A stretch of 64,000 nucleotides of DNA from Hsuehochloa calcarea (Eukaryota; Streptophyta; Magnoliopsida; Poales; Poaceae), in assembly GCA_036346395.1 (NCBI GenBank), contig CM070599.1:39051232-39115231 (forward strand), written 5' to 3'. Below, one piece after another: positions 46,614 to 58,253 of the stretch. The stretch's first letter is position 1, and each line of letters starts with the position of its first letter. The notes under the pieces were generated by a model. It did no database searches and was not told the DNA's origin. It saw nothing but the letters and a program-made list of their open reading frames with translations. A program made the position numbers and the translations under genes.

Positions 46614-47921
46614 CACTACTACAAAACATGCCATAGAAGAAGCCTCATCACAGACGGTTCTTGGAAACCGTCTGTGATAAAATAATCACAGACGGTTCCA
46701 AGACGAACCGTTTGTGATATGTCACTATCACAGACGGTTCTAGAGAACCGTCTGTGATATGTAGATATCACAGACGGTTCGTGGTTAGAACCGTCTGTGA
46801 TTTTAGGGTTTTACCATGGTTTGAATTTTTCCTGGTAAAACCATGGTAAAACCCTCCTGTGATGAGAGTAAATTCGAACCCTCCTGTGGTAAAACCATGG
46901 TAGAATCCAAGCCATGGTAAAACCCTAAAATCACAGATGGTTCGTGGTTAGAACCGTCTGTGATATGTCATCACGGACGGTTTTTGTATAAAACCGTCTG
47001 TGATACTTTTGTTTCATTAGGCGGGAAAATGAAAATTTGCACCTAATGGCGGGCTCCCGAAAATATCTCTATATTAACAGAGTCATTCATCTCCCCCTTT
47101 GCCATCTCCATTTCCTCCTTTGCCATCTCCATCTCCTCCTCTGCCATTTCTCCTCCACTGCCATTTCTCCTCTGGCCTCCCCTGAGCTCGTCACCCGCGG
47201 CCTCCTCCACCTCCTCTACCTCGCCCCAGCCTCGTCGTCGCCGGCCTCCCACGACCTCGTCGCCCCCGGCCTCCTCTACTTTGCCGCCGCCTCTTCTACT
47301 TGCCGCCTGTCCTCCCTCGAGGTTCGTCGCTGCGCCTCCTCCACCTTGCCCCAGCCTCATCGTCGCCGGCCTCCCATGACCTCGTCATCCCAGCCTCCCA
47401 CGACCTCACTCTCTCTACTCCCCCCTTTTGCTCTGTGATGTGGATTACTACTTTGATATGTTAGTGCTCTGTGAATGGATTGAGTTGATGCTACTGTGAT
47501 GTGGGTGATGCATGTCGTGTTGTTTTTAGTGCTTTGTGAATGGATTGAGTTGATGCTACTTTGTGATGCTATGGCTATTGTGGGAAAGCTAGCGAAATCG
47601 AAAATCAATATCGATTCATTTGTGAGGCTCGGCACGAAGTGAAAATCCGTTTGTTTTTTTGCCATAGAAAAACTATCACGGCATCGTTCTAAACAAGAAC
47701 CGCGTGATAGTTACTATCACGCATTTCTTTTTTAGAACCGTCGGTTCTATTCACGAACCGCTCGTGATAGTCGCTATCCTGCACGGTTCGTTAATAGAAC
47801 TGTCTATGATAGAACCGTCTGTGATGACCTCGTGTCATCACAGACACAAAAATTCAGACGGTTAAAAAAGCGTCTGTGATGATGGTTTAGAACCGTCTGT
47901 GATGAGTTTTTCTGAGTAGTG
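46614..47921. mobile_element. Non-autonomous CACTA transposon 1
   Basis: Ends are CACTACTACAAAAC (46614) and ctgagtagtg (47921). The subterminal parts hold many copies of the 12-mer cacagacggttc paired with gaaccgtctgtg, so that they form hairpins, as in CACTA subterminal repeats. The interior (47060-47430) is C/T-rich with no transposase domain. Flanks are tag on the left and tta(g) on the right, so the 3 bp duplication is imperfect or shifted by one base. Confidence 0.85.
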
Positions 47922-48399
47922 TTAGGTTTATCTTTATTGCTCTTATCAAAACTGTAGTACAATAATTAGGGTCTCCCTCCGTTATATAAGCTACTGGTGA
48001 ATGAGGAGCGCACTTTGGACCAGGACTCCCAGCCTAAGCCTGGTTTCTTAAAAATGTTGATGCTACATACATAGTTTCCCTTGGGAGGAGGTTGGACAAG
48101 TGGTTTTACGGTACGAACTTAACGTAGTCCTTCCTACGAGAAGTTTCCCTAGTGGAGGGAGAAGCCTTGAAAATTTTGCAGACTCCTCGCAGATACAAGC
48201 AAACACCAACGCATAGGCCAAGTTGTGTGACTACCAAAATCAAATGATCGTTGACCAAGATTAATGCCAGAGGCCAGTGTTTATGTGCCGAAATCTCGCC
48301 CAACTCTTGGTCCACTCAAACTGGGCGTCAGTGAATTCTTAAACCAACCCAAGTTAGTTATATGGCCCAGAAAAGTCTAGACACTAGCATGGCCCGGCA
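47922..48399. other. Unassigned sequence before the SURP array
   Basis: May continue the interrupted retroelement-like remnant at first. A partial ctccctccgttatataag (47974) recalls a MITE end, but no partner was found. No gene. Confidence 0.35.
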
Positions 48400-49567
48400 T
48401 TGTTGATACCTGGAAAGACCCAGTCTTTTTCTACTCAAGTTTCCAACTATCCGAGCAAGATCACGGATCGACTAATTAAGGTGGTTTAGCCTACAAAAGA
48501 TACGTTTGTGCTGACGTAAACCTTCGCTGGACTTGTGATTGTTCAGGCCTCGGATACATAGCTGAGATTCAGGTCTATATGCCCTTATTTTGCTATTGCA
48601 ATCAAATTGATACAAACTTATAATGTCGTTTTAGACTTCAACGCGGTCCACAAAAGGTAACACTAATTTCTATTGTAATATATTTAGGAAATCTAAAAAA
48701 ATTATAGTATTGTAAAGGTACTTTTCGATACAAATATAAATATATGATTTTCATGTATCGAATATAAATATTTTAAAAGATATCGATATCCAAAGTTTAA
48801 ATTTTTTGTATGCATGTATCGACTAGTATTTTACTACTAGGTACGTGTGAGGTCGACAGGCTAACGAGTTCTGACTTTAGAACGACAATGGGCTCGATTC
48901 ATATAGGGAATTGAAGACATTGTCATGCGCTTTATTTACGAATTCAGGAATCCAAACAAGTAAATCACCTCAAAATCTCATCATATACCACGTACTATAC
49001 ATTAACATGGGCATCTCTCAGATATGAGAACAACACATTATGAAAGCGTGAAGCTAGGAGATCAAACACGCAATGATCATTCCAAAAGATGGGTTCGGTA
49101 CAAAAATAGCCAATGAGGCAGCGTAAAGAAGGCAACTAATCCTAGGATTACATGCATGCAAAGATAGAAACAAAACTAATCCTAGGTTGTTGCCGTAACT
49201 AACCGAAGCCAAAAGATAGCAGCGTCTGGTGCGGAGCGAAACACCGGACACGTGGATGTGCATGTGACCAAACCGTCTAACAGTTAAGCACAGCAATTAG
49301 CCTAATAATCTTATTGGTTATCTAAATTAGTTTCTTCGATCCTCATATAATATCAGGGAATTATCTCAACAATGGCACATTAATGTTGACAAAAATATAT
49401 GATTAAACAAAGATAAACGACAACAAAAATGAGAGGAGGTGGTGGTGCACGCCCGAGTGGGTGTAGCGTCTGTTGCATCGCCGCGTCAACGTGGCTAATG
49501 ATCGGCGAGTTTAATTCGCATGCACGCACGGCGGGATGCATAGAAACATACATACTAGGGCTATCGA

Positions 49568-49834
49568 TCACCGATCGGTGGCGGCGGCGGTGCGTGGGCG
49601 GAGGATGCGGCACTGCTCGGAGACCTTCTGCTGGAGGTAGTAGGGGTGGAGCGCGTGGTCGGGCTCGAGGAACCCCCATCGGCGGCCGTTGCGCGTGATC
49701 TTGAGCAGCCGCAGCAGCAGCGCCTCCGCCATGTCCCCGTCCCGGTCCCGCGCCATGAACCGCGCCACCCGCTCGATCCGGTGCTTCTCCTCCGCCGACA
49801 GCGACGGCGCCCGGTGATCCAGCGACGCCTCCAT
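49568..49834 (-). CDS. Single SURP (SWAP) domain protein, copy 1
   Basis: 88 residues. Residues about 19-73 match the SURP module: IERVARFMARD, then LLLRLLKITRNG, then WGFLEPDHALHPYYLQQKVS with the conserved F-L-x-P and H-P-Y-Y core. SURP domains occur in splicing factors (SF3A1, SWAP proteins), where they bind partner proteins in spliceosome assembly; this protein has almost nothing else, so its role is unknown. The ATG is followed by EASLDHRAP. A TATA box lies about 140 bases upstream. Its frame is kept nearly unchanged in copy 2, which supports a real gene. A longer frame in another phase (49841-49380) is a composition artefact. Confidence 0.8.
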   Translation of the reverse strand: MEASLDHRAPSLSAEEKHRIERVARFMARDRDGDMAEALLLRLLKITRNGRRWGFLEPDHALHPYYLQQKVSEQCRILRPRTAAATDR

Positions 49835-49970
49835 CGGTCAAAATAGATTACGTCGGCCGCTGCCGTTTGGAATCGGATACGTACTGCTCGATCTGTAACA
49901 ATGGAGAGGGGACAGGAGATGAGATCGGGAGCGAGTCGTTAGGTTTGGTGGTGATCTGAGAATTTGTAGC

Positions 49971-49980
49971 CTTTTTATAG
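49971..49980 (-). promoter_or_regulatory. TATA box of SURP gene copy 1
   Basis: ctataaaaag on the minus strand, about 137 bases before the ATG at 49834. The same box is at 51768-51777 in copy 2. Confidence 0.75.
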
Positions 49981-51364
49981 CGCGCGGAGGGGACAAGTGG
50001 CTCCAGCCCAGCCCACGGGGAGGCGATTTTGGAAAGGTTTTCGTGTCCTTTTATGGCGCGGAGCTTGCGCAAGTGATTTGCAACCGTCGGATCTGGCATC
50101 TCATTGAACGTGCGTGCCTGCGTGGACTGGTAATGAGCCGTAGGATGCAAAATCCGAGGGCTCCGGCCTTGTTGATACCTGGAAAGACCCAGCCTTTTTC
50201 TACTCAAGTTTCCAACTATCCAGGCAGTATCCTGGACTGGACTAATTAAGCAGGGTTTAGCCTACAAAAGATACGTTTGTGCTGACGTAAACCTTCGCTA
50301 GACTTGTGATTGTTCAGGCCTCGGATTCATAGCTGAGATTCAGGTCTATATGCCCTTATTTTGCTATTGCAATCAAATTGATACAAACTTATAATGTCGT
50401 TTTAGACTTCAACGCGGTCCACAAAAGGTAACACTAATTTCTATTGTAATATATTTAGGAAATCTAAAAAAATTATAGTATTGTAAAGGTACTTTTCGAT
50501 ACAAATATAAATATATGATTTTCATGTATCGAATATAAATATTTTAAAAGATATCGATATCCAAAGTTTAAAATTTTTGTATGCATGTATCGACTAGTAT
50601 TTTACTACTAGGTACGTGTGTCAGCGTGTAGCACATAGTCGAACAGAGGTCGACAGGCTAACGAGTTCTGACTTTAGAACGACAATGGGCTCGATTCATA
50701 TAGGGAATTGAAGATATTGTCATGTGCTTTATTTACGAATTCAGGAATCCAAACAAGTAAATCACCTCAAAATCTCATCATATACCACGTACTATACATT
50801 AACATGGGCATCTCTCAGATATGAGAACAACACATTATGAAAGCGTGAAGCTAGGAGATCAAACACGCAATGATCATTCCAAAAGATGGGTTCGGTACAA
50901 AAATAGCCAATGAGGCAGCGTAAAGAAGGCAACTAATCCTAGGATTACATGCATGCAAAGATAGAAACAAAACTAATCCTAGGTTGTTGCCGTAACTAAC
51001 CGAAGCCAAAAGATAGCAGCGTCTGGTGCGGAGGGAAACACCGGGCACATGGATGTGCATGTGACCAAACCGTCTAACAGTTAAGCACAGCAATTAGCCT
51101 AATAATCTTATTGGTTATCTGAATTAGCTTCTTCGATCCTCACATAATATCAGGGAATTATATCAACAATGGCACATTAATGTTGACAAAAATATATGAT
51201 TAAACAAAGATAAACGACAACAAAAACGAGAGGAGGTGGTGGTGCACGCCCGAGTGGGTGTAGCGTCTGTTGCATCGCCGCGTCAACGTGGCTAATGATC
51301 AGCGAGTTTAATTCGCATGCACGCACGGCGGGATGCATAGAAACATACATACTAGGGCTATCGA

Positions 51365-51631
51365 TCACCGATCGGTGGTGGCGGCGGTGCGCGGGCGGAG
51401 GATGCGGCACTGCTCGGAGACTTTCTGCTGGAGGTAGTAGGGGTGGAGCGCGTGGTCGGGCTCGAGGAACCCCCATCGGCGGCCGTTGCGCGTGATCTTG
51501 AGCAGCCGCAGCAGCAGCGCCTCCGCCATGTCCCCGTCCCGGTCTCGCGCCATGAACCGCGCCACCCGCTCGATCCGGTTCTTCTCCTCCGCCGACAGCG
51601 ACGGCGCCCGGTGATCCAGCGACGCTTCCAT
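51365..51631 (-). CDS. Single SURP (SWAP) domain protein, copy 2
   Basis: 88 residues, differing from copy 1 at only two positions (His18 to Asn and Ala85 to Thr), both outside the SURP core. Domain layout, start and upstream TATA box are as in copy 1. The leader of this copy has a G run (about 51815) longer than in copy 1. Both copies look intact, so either or both could be expressed. Confidence 0.8.
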   Translation of the reverse strand: MEASLDHRAPSLSAEEKNRIERVARFMARDRDGDMAEALLLRLLKITRNGRRWGFLEPDHALHPYYLQQKVSEQCRILRPRTAATTDR

Positions 51632-51767
51632 CGGTCAAAATAGATTACGTTGGCCGATGCCGTTTGGAATCGGATACGTACTGCTCGATCTGTAACAATG
51701 GAGAGGGGACAGGAGATGAGATCGGGAGCGAGTCGTTAGGTTTGGTGGTGATCTGAGAATTTGTAGC

Positions 51768-51777
51768 CTTTTTATAG
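51768..51777 (-). promoter_or_regulatory. TATA box of SURP gene copy 2
   Basis: ctataaaaag on the minus strand, at the same distance from the ATG as in copy 1. Confidence 0.75.
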
Positions 51778-53167
51778 CGCGCGGAGGGGACAAGTGGCTC
51801 CAGCCCAGCCCACGGGGGGGGGGAGGCGATTTTGGAAAGGTTTTCGTGTCCTTTTATGGCGCGGTGCTTGCGCAAGTGATTTGCAACCGTCGGATCTGGC
51901 ATCTCATTGAACGTGCGTGCCTGCGTGGACTGGTAATGAGCCGTAGGATGCAAAATCCGAGGGCTCCGGCCTTGTTGATACCTGGAAAGACCCAGCCTTT
52001 TTCTACTCAAGTTTCCAACTATCCAGGCAGTATCCTGGACTGGACTAATTAAGCAGGGTTTAGCCTACAAAAGATACGTTTGTGCTGACGTAAACCTTCG
52101 CTAGACTTGTGATTGTTCAGGCCTCGGATTCATAGCTGAGATTCAGGTCTATATGCCCTTATTTTGCTATTGCAATCAAATTGATACAAACTTATAATGT
52201 CGTTTTAGACTTCAACGCGGTCCACAAAAGGTAACACTAATTTCTATTGTAATATATTTAGGAAATCTAAAAAAATTATAGTATTGTAAAGGTACTTTTC
52301 GATACAAATATAAATATATGATTTTCATGTATCGAATATAAATATTTTAAAAGATATCGATATCCAAAGTTTAAAATTTTTGTATGCATGTATCGACTAG
52401 TATTTTACTACTAGGTACGTGTGTCAGCGTGTAGCGCATAGTCGAACAGAGGTCGACAGGCTAACGAGTTCTGACTTTAGAACGACAATGGGCTCGATTC
52501 ATATAGGGAATTGAAGACATTGTCATGTGCTTTATTTACGAATTTAGGAATCCAAACAAGTAAATCACCTCAAAATCTCATCATATACCACGTACTATAC
52601 ATTAACATGGGCATCTCTCAGATATGAGAACAACACATTATGAAAGTGTGAAGCTAGGAGATCAAACACGCAATGATCATTCCAAAAGATGGGTTCGGTA
52701 CAAAAATAGCCAATGAGGCAGCGTAAAGAAGGCAACTAATCCTAGGATTACATGCATGCAAAGATAGAAACAAAACTAATCCTAGGTTGTTGCCGTAACT
52801 AACCGAAGCCAAAAGATAGCATCGTCTGGTGCGGAGGGAAACACCGGGCACGTGGATGTGCATGTGACCAAACCGTCTAACAGTTAAGCACAACAATTAG
52901 CCTAATAATCTTATTGGTTATCTGAATTAGTTTCTTCGATCCTCATATAATATCAGGGAATTATCTCAACAATGGCACATTAATGTTGACAAAAATATAT
53001 GATTAAACAAAGATAAACGACAACAAAAACGAGAGGAGGTGGTGGTGCACGCCCGAGTGGGTGTAGCGTCTGTTGCATCGCCGCGTCAACGTGGCTAATG
53101 ATCAGCGAGTTTAATTCGCATGCACGCACGGCGGGATGCATAGAAACATACATACTAGGGCTATCGA

Positions 53168-53234
53168 TCACCGATCGGTGGCGGCGGCGGTGCGTGGGCG
53201 GAGGATGCGGCACTGCTCGGAGACCTTCTGCTGG
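53168..53234 (-). pseudogene. SURP gene copy 3, 3' fragment
   Basis: Only the last 21 codons remain (QKVSEQCRILRPRTAAATDR, then the stop at 53170-53168). The break at 53234 removes the start, the promoter and most of the SURP module, so no product is possible. Confidence 0.92.
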
Positions 53235-55769
53235 GTTGTGGGTGATGCATGCCGTGTTGTTTTTAGTGCTCTGTGAATGGATTGAGTCGATGCTATTGTG
53301 ATGTGGGTGATGCATGCCGTGTTGTTTTTAGTGCTCTGTGAATGGATTGAGTTGATGCTACTGTGATGCTATGGCTATTGTGGGAAAGCTAGCGAAATCC
53401 GAAAATCAATATCAGATTCATTCGCGAGGCTCGGGAGGCTCCAAACGAAGTGAAAATCCGTTTTCGTTTTCTTGCCATTGAAAAAACTATCACAGACGGT
53501 TCTAAACAAGAACCGTCTGTGATAGTTACTATCACAGACGGTTCTTTTTTAGAACCGTCTGTGAAAATAGACTATCATATACGGTTCTATTCACGAATCG
53601 TCTGTGAAAATAGACTATCACAGACGGTTCGAGAATAGAACCGTCTGTGATAATCTGTTTTTGTTGGACCGTAAAAGCGACTAGAGGGGGTGAATAGGAG
53701 CACGCTCACTTTTCTCAAATTATGAACTCAATACAATTTCACTCAAAGTAGCTATTAGAAAGCTATGAAGATCAATATACCAGTACAGCGGAAGACTAGT
53801 ATTGAATCCAATTAAAACCCTAAGCAATGCGACAATAATCAGCAAGAATCAAAGCAACACAAAGCATGGCGATCGACCTCAGATCGAACCGGTCGGACCG
53901 ATTGCCGGGCGGTCTGACCGGCGTTGTGCTGGCGGTCGGACCGCTCCGAAATCGGTCGGACCGGTGGTGACGGGCGGTCGGACCGGCGATCTGAACCGAT
54001 CCAAACGATAAAATCGGCCCGATGACGAAGTTGCAATTAGGTCTAACTTTTGATTCTCAACTCCAAACTTCACGAAACTTTGCACACACCTTCTCTATGC
54101 TATTGAGGACCTATTCCAATCGAATATTATGATAATTCTTGGAACGATCTTGAGCAATTGTCAATTGATTAACAGAAGGTCTAAAACCGGGCAAGAACGA
54201 AAACTTGATCCTAATGCTTGTTCGTGAGTGATTGATGATCAAGATGATGCTAGATAGATTCATACATATCACAGCAAGCTAATTCACGTGAAAGAATCAA
54301 TCACAAACTCATGGATCAAAGAAAGCCCTAAAAACACGAAATTGAAAGCAAGAACGAAAGAGACTTATCTCAAGCAAACCTTGCGTAGATTGATTTCGTG
54401 ATTGATGCTGGATTACATCCACACCATCATGGATCAGTAGACAATCAAGGATCACGAAATTCACCACAAACCATCAAGAGCCCTAGCCTCCACCTCAACT
54501 CCCCTAAAGACAATTAGGGTTTGGAAACATAAAAAGGCGAGAGAGAAAAGAGCTAGATGGTGCAGCCACCACCTCCCCCTATTTATAGTGGAGGCCTAAA
54601 ACTCTTAGGGTTTGACTCTCTTGGGCTCCCGTTAAGGCCCACTAACAAACGGGTCACACACGCACGCGCCATAAGCGCCGTCTTTAGCCTTTGACCTAAA
54701 CCGCTTCACCATGCGTCATGGATTTGCCAATAGGTCACCCTTGTCCATCTTGTGTCACGCTTGAGTCGTTGACCTCACCCGACATCGTCGATCGTTCTGG
54801 ACCTCAACTCTCCAAGTCTAGTCCCGATCCTCCTCGCCGTTGACCGTCGTTGACCACCAAGCAACCTGCACAACCACAGACAAGCAAACACGAATTCGGG
54901 AACAAGTTCTTCACAACTTGACCCATGTTAGTCAAAACATGCATCATGCAAACCATATGCCACGATACCAATGACTTTGACCTAACCAATCAACATCGCC
55001 ACGAAGTTGGCCGACGTTCAAGTCAATACCGGTCTGACCGCTCCAGGTGAGCCGGTCGGACCGCCCCATGGCCGGTCGGACCGCTCCCTGTGAGCCGGTC
55101 GGACCGCCCCTTGGGACTTAGCCGAAATTCAAGCCCTGAAAATCCGAAACCTACTGGAAACTTTAAACCAATAGAACTTCTTCGGAGACTCCAAAAATCA
55201 TGAGACCAAGTGCATTGGGATCCCTCACTTGCCTACAACACCTATTTTTGGCCCACTGCGTTTGACCACTTTGGTCATTGCGGTCCGATCCGCCCCACAT
55301 GGCCGGTCCGATCGATTGGGACCGATCGGACCGCCGTGCTAAGACCGTTCGGACCGCCCCGTCGAGAAGCTCAGTAACTTTGTCGAAAACACGTGAAACG
55401 ACAAACCGTAAACGCCATTGCCAATTGTCACATCATCCTAAAATCTGGAACATATCCCCATGAAATCCACGAGCCACAGACGGTTCGTGAATAGATCCGT
55501 CAGGAAGCGACTATCACGAGACGGTTCTATTCACGAACCGTGCGTGATAGTCGCTATCACGCACGGTTCGTGAATAGAACCGAAATCGTGATAGTCGCTA
55601 TCACGCAGAGCGGTTCGTGAATAGAACCGCTCTGTGATAGCATTTTTCCTGACGGTTAAAAACCGCTCGTGATGACCTCGTGTCATCACAGACACAAAAT
55701 TTAGACGGTTCAAAAACCATCTGTGATGATGGTTTAGAACCGTCTGTAATGAGCTTTTCCGTAGTAGTG
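53235..55769. mobile_element. CACTA transposon 2, 5'-truncated and interrupted
   Basis: 53235-53661 matches 47490-47750 of CACTA 1, including a tandem pair around gtgggtgatgcatgccgtgt. The cacagacggttc/gaaccgtctgtg hairpin motifs follow. The element resumes at about 55475 and ends ccgtagtagtg at 55769, as in CACTA 1. Between the two parts lies an LTR-like insertion (53662-55474). The CACTAC start is missing; the left edge is the joint with the SURP array. Confidence 0.8.
53662..55474 (+). mobile_element. LTR-like insertion starting TGTTGGACCG
   Basis: Starts tgttggaccgtaaaagcgac and contains clusters of cggtcggaccg-type palindromic words (53890-53990, 55030-55100, 55280-55360). The same start occurs inverted at 56484. 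TG start and length fit an LTR (probably a solo LTR) of a grass retroelement. The right border near 55474 is only approximate and no target duplication was found. No coding domain. Confidence 0.55.
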
Positions 55770-56484
55770 TAGGGTTTTGAGAGAGATAGATTGATTGAGT
55801 ACTTAAGTGTTAAGATTCTATTCTCCATGGTGGAGTGCCTGTAAACCAATAATCTCTTGATTCAATCCATGCAATGTTTGCCCAAGATGATTCTATCTTG
55901 TTCTTGCTCTCTCTTTGATGCTTTTGGGATTTTGTGTGTTCCTTTGGTTTTCCATGGGTCTTTTATTATGATCTAGCTTACTAGGACTTGTGGGAATTGA
56001 TCTAGAGTCATCCTAGCCATCTTCCACCCACGAGCAAGTTTTCGGATTAAAGTTTGAATTTCCTTGGTTCTTGTACCTTCTTAACCTCATCCAAGAAATT
56101 CATGGAACCTTAGTTTTGATTGTCCCAATTGTTGATTAGAATAGGTTCCTGACCTTCTTGATGAGCTATGGTTGAAATCTCGAGGGATTTGGATCTCAGA
56201 ATCAAAAGTTAGGACGATTTGAGATCATCGTGGTCTGTTGTTCCTACAGACGATAGTCAGACCGCATCTCAGACGATCAGACCGGCCACCCAGTGGTCAG
56301 ACGGGCCCGGTGGATTTTGTCTCAGGGATTTTTGATTTCAACGCAAGACTTATGTTATGCTTGTGTTTCCGATCCCCATAGATTCCATAGCTATTGAAGT
56401 GAAGAAAAAAATTGAATACCGTAGAGGTCAAAAAAGAGTAGGTGCTCCTATTTACCCTCCTCTAGTCGTTTTTTCGGTCCAACA
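55770..56484 (-). mobile_element. Inverted, truncated LTR of the TGTTGGACCG family
   Basis: Read on the minus strand it begins tgttggaccgaaaaaacgac at 56484 and shares with 53662-55474 the first 43 or so bases, a ctaacttttgattct word and ggtctgacc motifs. CACTA 2 ends exactly at its left border (55769), so it was probably the target into which CACTA 2 inserted. Confidence 0.6.
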
Positions 56485-56805
56485 ATACGTTATGTTGCCT
56501 GTGAAACCATTTTAGTTGTTTACCTCTTATTTATACCCATGTTTGTTTTTCTATTATAATCAGTTGTGAAATGGTTGACATTTTAGCGTACTAATTTGCA
56601 ATTTGATCAATTGGGTATAATCCTCCATTAATCACATGCAATCGCCTTCTTGGTGGTTGGATGGCCTTTGGGGTCATAGGTGGTGCACGAATACCCTAAA
56701 AACCTTACCAAACAACTCCTCTACTCGGGACACTCCTTCAAGAACAAAGATCTCATGAAATAACACTTCCATAAGGTTATAAATGTGACCGTATTGCCTA
56801 CCTGT
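56485..56805. other. Intergenic
   Basis: AT-rich sequence with no gene or repeat recognised. Confidence 0.4.
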
Positions 56806-56813
56806 ATTGTGTT

Positions 56814-57296
56814 TAGGGGTGGAAACAGGGCTATTCCCCCGCTGGGAATGCCCTCCCATCCCCACTCCCTATTTTGCTACCAGGACGATTTTTCTCCGGT
56901 TCCCATCCCCACCAGGGATGGGGAATGGGCCCCTATTAAGAAACTAAATTTAAATGATATTGAGGTAATTTCATAAATGTATCATTTGGTTATATAGAAA
57001 TACATAAATTTATTAACACATGAAATGGTAGAATGATACTAAATGAGTAATATACTATAGAATATATCAAAATGTATTACACAAGAGAGAAAGTTATTAT
57101 GTTTTAGATATGTATATGTATAAATCTACATGTATATGAGTGTATATTGGGGGTATATACCGGTGAACAGGGATGGGAGAGTCATTCCCGTCCCCATCTC
57201 CATATAAGTTAGTGGTGGCAAAATTCCGCATGTACCCATCCCCTAATAGGAGAATTCATCGTTGGTAGCAGGCAGCGGGGCCTGTTGCCATCCCTA
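56814..57296. mobile_element. hAT-type MITE
   Basis: 483 bp. Ends are taggggtggaaacagggct and ggggcctgttgccatcccta, inverted with few mismatches. Flanks attgtgtt (56806-56813) and attgggtt (57297-57304) form an 8 bp duplication with one mismatch. The TAGGGRTGGCAAC-type end and 8 bp target are typical of plant hAT elements. The frame inside is too short and degenerate to be a transposase. Confidence 0.88.
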
Positions 57297-57304
57297 ATTG
57301 GGTT

Positions 57305-58130
57305 TGCCAATGCGACCCGCTTTGTGGAGGCCATAACTTCATCTTCTGATGTCTGGTTTGGGCAAATGAGTACTTACGTCATAACTCTCGGTAAGATATA
57401 CAACTCTATAGTTAGGAAATTCTCCATTTGAGTTCATTTAGATGCCAAAAAATACGTACAAGGATCTGGAGAGCATTTCCAACACTTGTTATTTCTTCGG
57501 TTTCACTTAAACTCAGCTCCTTTTATTGTTCTTCGCTTTGGAAGTTGCAAACCACCTTTATTATGCATAAAAATAAAAAATATACTAATTAAAAGTGATT
57601 TTATGATGAATCGTTCAATGTTTATGAGCTAGGCAGTCAATATCGAGTTTCTGGCAAAAGTAGCGTATAAAGCATTTGGCGGATAGCGTTATAAGGCAAG
57701 TTACAGTAAAGTCTTGCTAGGGAGTGTATGAGAAAACATATACTAAATGAGTGTATTAATAGCACGCAGGATACCATTCATGTGGTGATTTATCCACGGG
57801 TACCTTTAGTATGTAGTTCTCCAGTCGAGTACATGTGTTAATTCCTTTTGTCATGTAACATATGTTCCCAGAGACAAACTGAAGTAACTAGACTGCATAT
57901 GTTTTCCTTGTTTTGGTCTATAAAGGTAATGAACCTATGAACCTATGTGCATTATACTATGCAATGCATTTAAATTGTGGTGTGTAGGCTTGTGTTGTTG
58001 TGTTATGTAGTGGATATGGTTTACACTATTTTAGGTGTTCATACTTAGTCAACTTGTGTAGTTAATTGGTGGTTATCTTGTGTCCATGAAAGTATATGGT
58101 TCTTTTTTGGACTATGGTATTTACAACAAA
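57305..58130. other. Intergenic
   Basis: AT-rich sequence with no recognisable coding or repeat content up to the copia LTR. Confidence 0.4.
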
Positions 58131-58253
58131 TGCGTTGCCCAAAGTTTCATTCGTGCTCACAATTTCATGATGGACACCCACACATGCTTTCACGGTGGAA
58201 CATGATGAACACAGGAACAAGAACGCAGAGAGAAACTTGGTGACGGGCAATTG

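Larger units (their letters stand above)
48400..53234 (-). repeat. Tandem array of a 1.8 kb unit carrying a SURP-domain gene
   Basis: Three head-to-tail units start with ttgttgatacctggaaagac at 48400, 50169 and 51972. Unit lengths are 1,769, 1,803 and at least 1,263 bases. Units 2 and 3 share a 34-base insertion (gtgtcagcgtgtagc(a/g)cata...) near their middle that unit 1 lacks, which accounts for the length difference and shows that 2 and 3 are the younger pair. Unit 3 is cut at 53234, inside the gene, by a CACTA fragment. Each full unit carries a complete promoter and coding region. Confidence 0.95.

Noticed and set aside
46620..47020. Regularly spaced palindromes resembling a CRISPR array
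   Set aside because: They are paired cacagacggttc/gaaccgtctgtg hairpins with unequal spacing inside a CACTA element of a plant genome.
47037..47438. A 133-codon plus frame in CACTA 1 as a gene
   Set aside because: It is a Leu/Ser/Pro-rich product of a CCTC-rich stretch in a non-autonomous transposon interior, with no domain.
46611..47924. Perfect 3 bp duplication for CACTA 1
   Set aside because: Flanks are tag and tta; only a one-base shift gives tag on the right. The element call rests on its ends and subterminal repeats instead.
49380..49841. 153-codon minus frame overlapping SURP gene copy 1 (and 51177-51638)
   Set aside because: The product is Gly/Ala/Pro/Arg-rich in the wrong phase and continues into 3' flank. 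The 88-codon frame holds the SURP motif and is nearly unchanged between copies.
53662..56484. A single 2.8 kb inverted-repeat transposon with TGTTGGACCG ends
   Set aside because: A CACTA end lies exactly at 55769 inside it, and each side matches the other as an inverted LTR beyond the terminal repeat.
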